DNA of 64,000 nt from Agapetus fuscipes (Eukaryota > Arthropoda > Insecta > Trichoptera > Glossosomatidae). The notes under the pieces are model-generated. The model worked only from the letters and a program-made list of their open reading frames with translations. It was not told where the DNA came from and did not search any database. The stretch spans positions 310,001 to 374,000 of the forward strand of contig OX637354.1 of the NCBI GenBank assembly GCA_951799405.1, read 5' to 3'. This document shows positions 58,669-64,000 of the stretch, in pieces (position 1 is the first letter of the stretch; each line of letters begins with the position of its first letter). The position numbers were made by a program, and so were the translations under genes.

Positions 58669-58867
58669 TGGCCACTGTACTGTTCTCTGTGCGCCTGCGT
58701 GCTCTCTAGCGTGGCAGGAGGAAGTGGCGCGTGCGCGCGCGCGTCAGGGGTCAGCTGGTCTGTGTAATGCGGGGCCAACATGCGAGCACATATGTGCCGC
58801 TAATTATTGTTAAGAGAATATCTGAGACAAGGTGACAAGGAAGTAGCTGAAACCTCTACAATATCTA
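58669..58867. other. GC-rich patch with alternating CG
   Basis: 58725-58745 contains GCGCGTGCGCGCGCGCG, alternating purine-pyrimidine able to adopt Z-form. No gene recognised. Confidence 0.45.
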
Positions 58868-59165
58868 TTACTTTGGTAGAGCGCTTGCATTCCATGCCGA
58901 GAGCTTGGGCTCGAAAACCCATCGATTATGTCAAAAAAGCTTTCCTGTTTCGGTGTTTATTTCAAACCCAAAATAAAATATCGGCAAGGTTAACTAAGCC
59001 TTCACAAGAAATGAGTACCAGTTCTTCAGGATTTGGGACACCTGTGTGTATCTCACACAAGTGGTTGGCGTACCCGTAAAAATAAATAGGTTACACCCAC
59101 CACCTCTGCGACCTCTTCGGGGGCAAACGGACAAATAGTTATACTATACGAGTAGCTTAATAGCT
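58868..59165 (+). repeat. SINE-1, near full-length
   Basis: TTTGGTAGAGCGCTTGCATT to ACGAGTAGCTTAATAG. B-box altered (GGGCTCGAAAACC). Confidence 0.86.
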
Positions 59166-59523
59166 TTGGAGAAGGTAGGAGTCAAAGAGACATCAAGGGA
59201 TCTACGCTCAAGTAATAGTCAACGTCGGGGAGACCTGACAAGACACGAAAAGAAGAAGTAATAAAATTCTGAATATTCTGAATATTTAAGAGTAAGAAAG
59301 TATAAAAATGTTTAGTTAAGCACACAGTTTTATTTTCACAAGTCGAGCATTTATTTCACCTCGAGTACTTTCAACTTACTTTCGTCATTTTCAAGAGGAC
59401 ACTGTTACAAAATTGACAAGACGAAAACCATAAAGAGATGAGAAGGATGAGTTACGGCACAGAGGTACAATTAGGTAATAACAAAGGCGAGGCAGCAGGA
59501 ATCTGAACATTGACCCAACTATA
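59166..59523. other. unassigned, with a CTTGAAAATGACGAAAG motif
   Basis: 59330-59400 on minus reads CCTCTTGAAAATGACGAAAG and TTGAAAGTACTCGAGGTGAA, related to 44728 and 54268. No gene. Confidence 0.45.
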
Positions 59524-59745
59524 GGGGCCTGTTGTTCCAAACTCCAATCAGACAAAAATCAAAGTTAAGTGTGATATCTCCCGTCAAATAAAAAAATGGT
59601 CGCCTATACGTAAATCAGCTGCTGTACAACATCTTTCCTGTTCAAATTCCATTATATTATTACCCACTTCCGAGAAATATTTAACCGAGGTCCTTACCTG
59701 AATAAGGCAATCAAATGTGATGTGTCAGGACCTAAGAATTTAAAT
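59524..59745 (-). mobile_element. MITE-4 copy
   Basis: GGGGCCTGTTGTTCCAAACT left; TTACCCACTTCCGAGAAATA inside; the other end decayed. Reversed relative to 51590. Confidence 0.84.
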
Positions 59746-59784
59746 TTTGATGTTTGCGACTTTAGAAATTCACATCTTTGGGAC

Positions 59785-60375
59785 ACTTCTAATCTAATCT
59801 AATCTAATCTAAGCTGCAAGGATATATACCATTTAAGATTTACATCAAATGCATTCCCACAAGCAGACATGTATAATTTCACACATGCCGCATGTGGACC
59901 TACATTATAAGAACCCATCTCAAATGAACATAAGCTCTGCAACTCTTGCCGTCCTTCCCTGAGACAGGGGTGACATTGGCAAAGTGAACCATTTTTTCAC
60001 AGTATGGGTGGTCAGCCGCATACCAACCTATAAGTCAAGGAATATACATGACAAATTACATTTTCAAAATCACTAAATTATAATACATATTATGTATGGA
60101 CATCAAAAAGTAACAGTAAACAAATTTTAATTTAAAAAACCCTAGCCGCCAACATCACAGATTAACCGCCATTTCTTTCTGTCCTTACACACTTCTTTCA
60201 TTTCCTCCAGAGTCATAACCTTCTTCATACAGGCTGTCCTTTTATTATGACTCTGGATATTCCATTCGTTCGCAATTTCGGATATTTGGTCCATCCATAC
60301 CTTTCTCGGTCTTCCTCTACCATGACATCCATCTATTCTACCAACATATACTTTCTTCTTGCTAAATGCAATGGA
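59785..60375 (-). mobile_element. LINE-A, 5'-truncated copy
   Basis: (TAATC)n end, complete A-tail to 60042, UTR with ACAAATTACATTTTCAAAAT, then the C-terminal codons. A young copy with an open frame. Confidence 0.9.
60142..60360 (-). pseudogene. LINE-A protein, last ~72 residues
   Basis: KKVYVGRIDGCHGRGRPRKV, WMDQISEIANEWNIQSHNKR, TACMKKVMTLEEMKEVCKDR and KKWRLICDVGG stop. Differs from 16261-18234 at scattered positions, so a separate insertion. Confidence 0.88.
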
Positions 60376-60734
60376 GTTTTTGTCTGCCCTGAATCTGTAG
60401 GACATCATTTTTTTTGAGAATTTTATTTTTTTGAAGATAAAAAAACACTTAAGTGTAACAATTTTGCAGTCGCACAGTAGTTGAAATTAAACAATGCATA
60501 AACATTTCTGTTCCGTGAGTTTTATGATTGGCTCACTTGCTGGTAATGGCTGCCTCTGGTGCTTATGATGATTTGGTTAGAGCTTCTGATGATTAAGAGC
60601 TGGCAGGTCTGCATTAACCCCTCTGGGGGCCCTGGTGCGGAGACAAGCTCAAGGCCCCCTATACTTCCCCCCTTCAATTCCCTCATCCCCCAATACAAAA
60701 ATCCCTTCACCCCTTTTTTCACAACGCAAAATTG
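60376..60734. other. no recognised feature
   Basis: 60605-60660 contains GGGGGCCC-type blocks resembling 61340-61500. No gene. Confidence 0.4.
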
Positions 60735-61265
60735 ACTTATAGGTTGGTATGCGGCTGACCACCCATGCTGTAACAATGGTTCACTTTGCCAATGTCACCC
60801 TTGTCTCAGGGAAGGACGGCAAGAGATGCAGTGTGTATGTCCATTTGAGATTTGGTTTTTATATTGTAGGTTCACATGAGGCATGTGCAAGCGCGAACTT
60901 GTACGTGTCTGGTTGTGAGAATGCATGTAATGTGAATCTCCAATGTAACATATCTTTGCAACTTAGATTAGATTAGATTAGATTAGAAAAGATCAAAAAA
61001 CATATAAATTGAATGGTTTACTTATGGGATGGTATGAGGCTGATCACCCATATCTACTGTAAAAAATGGTTCACTTTGCCAATGTTGCCCATGTTTCAGG
61101 GAAGGTCGGTAAGAATTGTCGGTAGAAATTTTCATTTGAGATAAGGTTTTTATGTTGTAGGTCCACATGCGGCAAGTGTAAGCGCGAACTCAGACGTGTC
61201 TGCTTATGGAAATGCATTTTATTTGAATCCTCAAACTAATATATCTTTGCAACTTAGATTACGGT
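60735..61265 (+). repeat. two consecutive A-tail copies
   Basis: 60735-60990 (TGACTTATAGGTTGGTATGC to (GATTA)n) and 61012-61265 (TTACTTATGGGATGGTATGA to TTGCAACTTAGATTAC) lie head to tail; the second has CCCATGTTTCAGGG in the hairpin. Confidence 0.9.
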
Positions 61266-61504
61266 TGAATAAAAAAGGCACAAAATAGGTAAGAAGTTGC
61301 ACATACAGTGCCACGAGCGATTTTGATTACAAACTTTGGGGCCCCATTCAGGTCGTTTGGGGCCCCCAAAGGTTCCCTGTAAGATATTTTTATTTCTTAA
61401 CTAACCGTCTTTTTGATTGTACAAGATATAGTTTTTTGAGTCTACAGTGATCAAAATTAGTCCATAAGATCATTTTTTGAGAGCCCCGTAGGCGCGGGGG
61501 CCCT
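61266..61504. other. unassigned
   Basis: GGGGCCCCATT and GGGGCCCCCAAAGG words (61340-61370) and CGCGGGGGCCC near 61494. No gene. Confidence 0.4.
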
Positions 61505-61680
61505 GAGCTGGAAGTGTCATCACCACGGTAATTCTTACCTACCGAATATCGGTAATATTTGTATGAAAACTAATCAGCGGTTCACTTGCAGCCATGTTTG
61601 ATTGGCAGGTCTTCATACAAATATTAACGATATTCGGTAGGTAAGAATAACCGTGGTGATGAGACTTCCAGCCCTGGTTG
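61505..61680. mobile_element. MITE-1 derivative, symmetrical palindrome
   Basis: GAGCTGGAAGTGTCATCACC...CGGTAATATTTGTATGAA and its near-exact reverse complement (TTCATACAAATATTAACGAT...GGTGATGAGACTTCCAGCCC) flank a ~45-bp centre. These are internal MITE-1 words made symmetrical, without the outer ends. Confidence 0.82.
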
Positions 61681-61957
61681 GGTGGCACCATCGCGTCGCC
61701 CTTAATCCGTGCCTGAGAATTGTCTCAGGTAGATCGCGACTTCCTTATCTAGCGGCGCATCTGCGATATCACTCGCTCACTCGCTAATAAACTTACTCCT
61801 TTACTGTTCTAGGTAGAGAAACACACAACAAGCTGGAGTATTTAATGAACGGGGCAAAATGTCATCGGAATCGTAAAATGAAGTACAGCAGGGGCTGTCA
61901 TTCTAGACAGGCATAAAGCAAACCCTTGGCGGATGATTGAGGTGTACAAGGTTTAAA
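61681..61957. other. no recognised feature
   Basis: No gene or family recognised. Confidence 0.4.
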
Positions 61958-62056
61958 AAACGCAACTAAGCTACAAATATAGTGAAACATCTTGCCTCGT
62001 TATCCCCGTAGGGTTGCGCGTGTGACGAGTGCAACCTATTTATTTTTACAGATGAT
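61958..62056 (-). repeat. SINE-1, 3' end
   Basis: ACGCAACTAAGCTACAAATA and GTTATCCCCGTAGGGTTGCG. Confidence 0.82.
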
Positions 62057-62059
62057 TAT

Positions 62060-62312
62060 TCCTTGACTTATAGGTTGGTCTAAGGCTGACCACTCATACT
62101 GTTAAAAATTGTTCACTTTCCCAATGTCACCCCTGTGTCAGGGAAGGTCGGCAAAAGTTGTAGGGCTTATGTTGATTTGAGGTTTGGATTTTATTTGTAA
62201 GTACACATTCAGCATTTGTAAGCGCGAACTACACGTGTTTGTTTGTGGACATTCATTTGAGAACTTTAAATGAATATATCCTTGCAACTTAGATTAAAGA
62301 TTATAGAGATTA
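62060..62312 (+). repeat. A-tail copy, complete
   Basis: ATTCCTTGACTTATAGGTTG to TTGCAACTTAGATTAAAGAT, inserted between two SINE-1 pieces of the same orientation (61958-62056 and 62315-62450). Confidence 0.9.
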
Positions 62313-62314
62313 TA

Positions 62315-62450
62315 GGGGGCGGCCAACCAATGCAGTTGAAGTGGAGGTTTCTCAGCTCCCGAGGGGGCAGATACTCATCTCTTGTGAAGGCTGAATAAAC
62401 CTTGCCGGTATTTTATTTTGGGCTTTTGAAATAAACAGCGAAACAAGGAA
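62315..62450 (-). repeat. SINE-1 body
   Basis: GGCGGCCAACCAATGCAGTT, CAGCTCCCGAGGGGGC and TTGCCGGTATTTTATTTTGG. Probably the continuation of the SINE-1 at 61958. Confidence 0.84.
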
Positions 62451-62509
62451 TTAACTAAGTGTATCGAATTTGAATGTATGCACGTTGCATAGCTATTTAA
62501 AGTCCAGTC

Positions 62510-62675
62510 GATAGCCCAGTTGGTAGAGTGCTTGCATAATAAATGAGTACCAGCCCTCTCGGGGCCCCCTTACCTGTAAAAATATATATGTAGGTTCAAC
62601 TCGCCACATACGACCACTTCGGGAATAATGCGGCCACAAGTTACACTATATGTGTAGCTTTGTTGCGTTGCGTAT
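62510..62675 (+). repeat. SINE-1 with body deletion
   Basis: AGTCGATAGCCCAGTTGGTA head, then a jump at CTTGCAT to AATGAGTACCAGCCCTCTCG, then a complete 3' end. Confidence 0.87.
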
Positions 62676-63137
62676 TTGCATATAATAATCTATCGTAAAA
62701 TATGTGCCCCTATAATGTTCCTTTTACTTTTATCTCTAATTTATTTCAGAAAGGGGTAGCAGTACCGTCAGAATTATAAACCAGATGAACATCAGATTAA
62801 ACCATGGACTTATGGTATCTGTGGATTAGAAATCATTCCAACGAAAATGGACATTATATATCTGTTTCAACCTACTTCCGAAAATGGTCCTTTGTAAGAA
62901 AGAGAACAAAGAACTTCATAAGTGCATTTCCATGGGTAAAAAAAAACTCGGGCGAATGTAAAAATATTTCTAGAAAGTTGGCAACATTGCGAATTAATTG
63001 CCGCCCGAACCAGTCCGAACATAGCACGCATGCATTTGAAAACTTGTGCTCGCTAAATTTTACGACTTTTATAGGAAAAAAGCATTGGCCAACATCAATG
63101 GCCACTTCCTTGCAACGCCTCACGACAGAAGCAACAA
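62676..63137. other. unassigned; open frames not recognised
   Basis: Plus frame 62804-63178 (MDLWYLWIRNHSNENGHYIS) and minus frame 62872-63342 overlap; neither shows a known domain, and the 3' part lies in repeat-H. I do not call a gene. Confidence 0.35.
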
Positions 63138-63235
63138 CACAAGCAACACCTCTGCGGCACCCTTCCAGGGTGACATAGACCCCCAAGACTCTCAAGAATT
63201 GGGGAGCCTCCCGCACAGGATTCCTTAAAAAAATG
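63138..63235 (+). repeat. repeat-H, uninterrupted reference copy
   Basis: ACACCTCTGCGGCACCCTTC, GTGACATAGACCCCCAAGAC and GGGGAGCCTCCCGCACAGGA. It shows that the Harbinger element at 5147 split this sequence at GACATAGACC. Confidence 0.85.
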
Positions 63236-63254
63236 GCATTTCGTTTTATCGGTG

Positions 63255-63485
63255 TTATAATCTTTCTAGCGTATTTGGAATAGAATATCGTTGGCTCGAT
63301 CCCCGCTTGGGTCATTTGACTACAACTTTGATCCTGGTTCAACAGATATCATTGGGTAATTATTTATTAGTAAATTCATTAAAATGTACAAGAATGAATT
63401 ATTCATTGATGATATTAATACCTTTTTCTGGCCAGGCAGAATAGATTGGGGAATTGCATTCCTCTTCACAAATATATTTTTAAAA
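63255..63485 (+). repeat. SINE-3, head partly deleted
   Basis: GTTATAATCTTTCTAGCGTA (a jump inside the head), CTCGATCCCCGCTTGGGTCA, TGGTTCAACAGATATCATTG and TCTGGCCAGGCAGAATAGAT. Confidence 0.87.
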
Positions 63486-63570
63486 TATGTCTATAGTTGG
63501 GTATCTAAACACAAAATTGAGAAATAAAAAAAACGTGAGATTTGAAAGAAGGAAAACATAGGACGTTTGA

Positions 63571-63975
63571 CAGAACTGTACCCGTAGTACCAGTTTTTTC
63601 ACAATACTCGAAGTATTGAGTACTCGAGAAAAATGTATGTGAACTTGTAAAGCACCTCGGTGTTATAGTCGCGGGGATCAAGACAGGTTATTTGGAACCG
63701 GATAACTTCGACCCTGGTTCAACAAATTGCATGCACACAAGCTTCTGCTTTCGCATGAAGACAACTGGCCAGGCAAAATAGGTTAGTGGATTGCATTCCT
63801 TTCCACAAATCTTTTTTTTTTTTTTTAAATAAAAAATTAAAATAAGAAAACCTCTGGCGAAAAAATTTACGAAACTTTTTTTGTCAGAGGTGCTTTTCAA
63901 ATTCACATACATTTTTCTCTAATACTCAATACTTCGAGTATTGTGAAAAAACTCGTACTACGGGTACTAGAGACA
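63571..63975. mobile_element. foldback element (~80-bp arms) interrupted by SINE-3
   Basis: Left arm 63579-63657 (TACCCGTAGTACCAGTTTTT, ACAATACTCGAAGTATTGAG, AAATGTATGTGAACTTG) and right arm 63888-63970 (AGGTGCTTTTCAAATTCACA, CTCAATACTTCGAGTATTGT, ACTACGGGTA) are inverted. SINE-3 sits between them. Confidence 0.86.
63660..63825 (+). repeat. SINE-3 with internal deletion
   Basis: GTGTTATAGTCGCGGGGATC head, CCCTGGTTCAACAAATTGC, then ACTGGCCAGGCAAAATAGGT and a T-run at 63809-63824. The AT-rich middle is replaced. Confidence 0.8.
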
Positions 63976-64000
63976 AATGTGTTTTATAGTATGTATCAAT

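Noticed and set aside
62804..63342. Overlapping 124- and 156-codon frames as a host gene
   Set aside because: They oppose each other, extend into repeat-H, and show no recognisable domain, splice signals or codon support.

Overview
This window looks like repeat-dense, AT-rich DNA from an animal nuclear genome, most likely an insect. The support is 5'-truncated non-LTR retrotransposons, tRNA-derived SINEs, Transib, Harbinger and hAT-type DNA transposons, a GT-AG intron inside a transposase gene, and no operons. Scattered TAGGTA/TACCTA tracts would suit Lepidoptera, but that is a weak hint. I found no convincing host protein-coding gene: every long open frame is a transposon gene, an antisense shadow of one, or a frame opened by a tandem repeat.

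Family names used here are my own. LINE-A is a non-LTR retrotransposon (RTE-like by motif style; best copy 15893-18221) whose 3' UTR ends in a ~250-bp module, the 'A-tail': CCTTGACTTATAGGTTGG, then a CCCTGTTTCAGGG hairpin, then TTGCAACTTAGATTA. About 50 copies of the A-tail lie through the window on both strands. LINE-B is a sister family (29564-31175) with a very short 3' UTR. SINE-1 (GGTCGATAGCTCAGTTGG head, ~320 bp), SINE-2 (GGTCCGTAGTCCAGTGG head, ~300 bp, ATT-repeat end) and SINE-3 (TTATGGCCGAGGGATTCAAG head, ~265 bp) are tRNA-like SINEs. MITE-1 to MITE-7 are short elements with inverted ends. Repeat-H is an unclassified short repeat.

Layout. 0-2 kb: two minisatellites and a hairpin. 4-9 kb: a 1.16-kb Harbinger relic with inverted ends and an ATA target duplication, then a 2.18-kb Transib (RAG1-related) element with CAC-starting inverted ends and a CGTTG target duplication. 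9-14 kb: SINEs, A-tails, MITE-3 and a 5S-rRNA-like sequence. 14-18.4 kb: tandem ~438-bp units interrupted by LINE-A. 18-28 kb: MITEs, SINEs, LINE ends and a small hAT element. 28.2-28.8 kb: a G-rich minisatellite. 29.5-31.2 kb: LINE-B inserted inside a LINE-A tail. 31-64 kb: a mosaic of A-tails, SINEs, MITEs and foldback elements.

The most unusual signals are (1) the Transib element, which keeps both terminal repeats, the 5-bp duplication, an intron, and two catalytic-type aspartates followed by a CxxC at RAG1-like spacing; (2) hammerhead-ribozyme-like cores (CTGANGA, helix II, GAAAC) within foldback elements at three loci plus one separate strong match, resembling the motifs of Penelope-like retroelements; and (3) the A-tail, which often begins at the same base whatever lies upstream and may be an independent SINE sharing a LINE 3' end. 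Clean target duplications let several nested insertions be ordered in time. Boundaries are read by eye and are approximate unless a target duplication is quoted.
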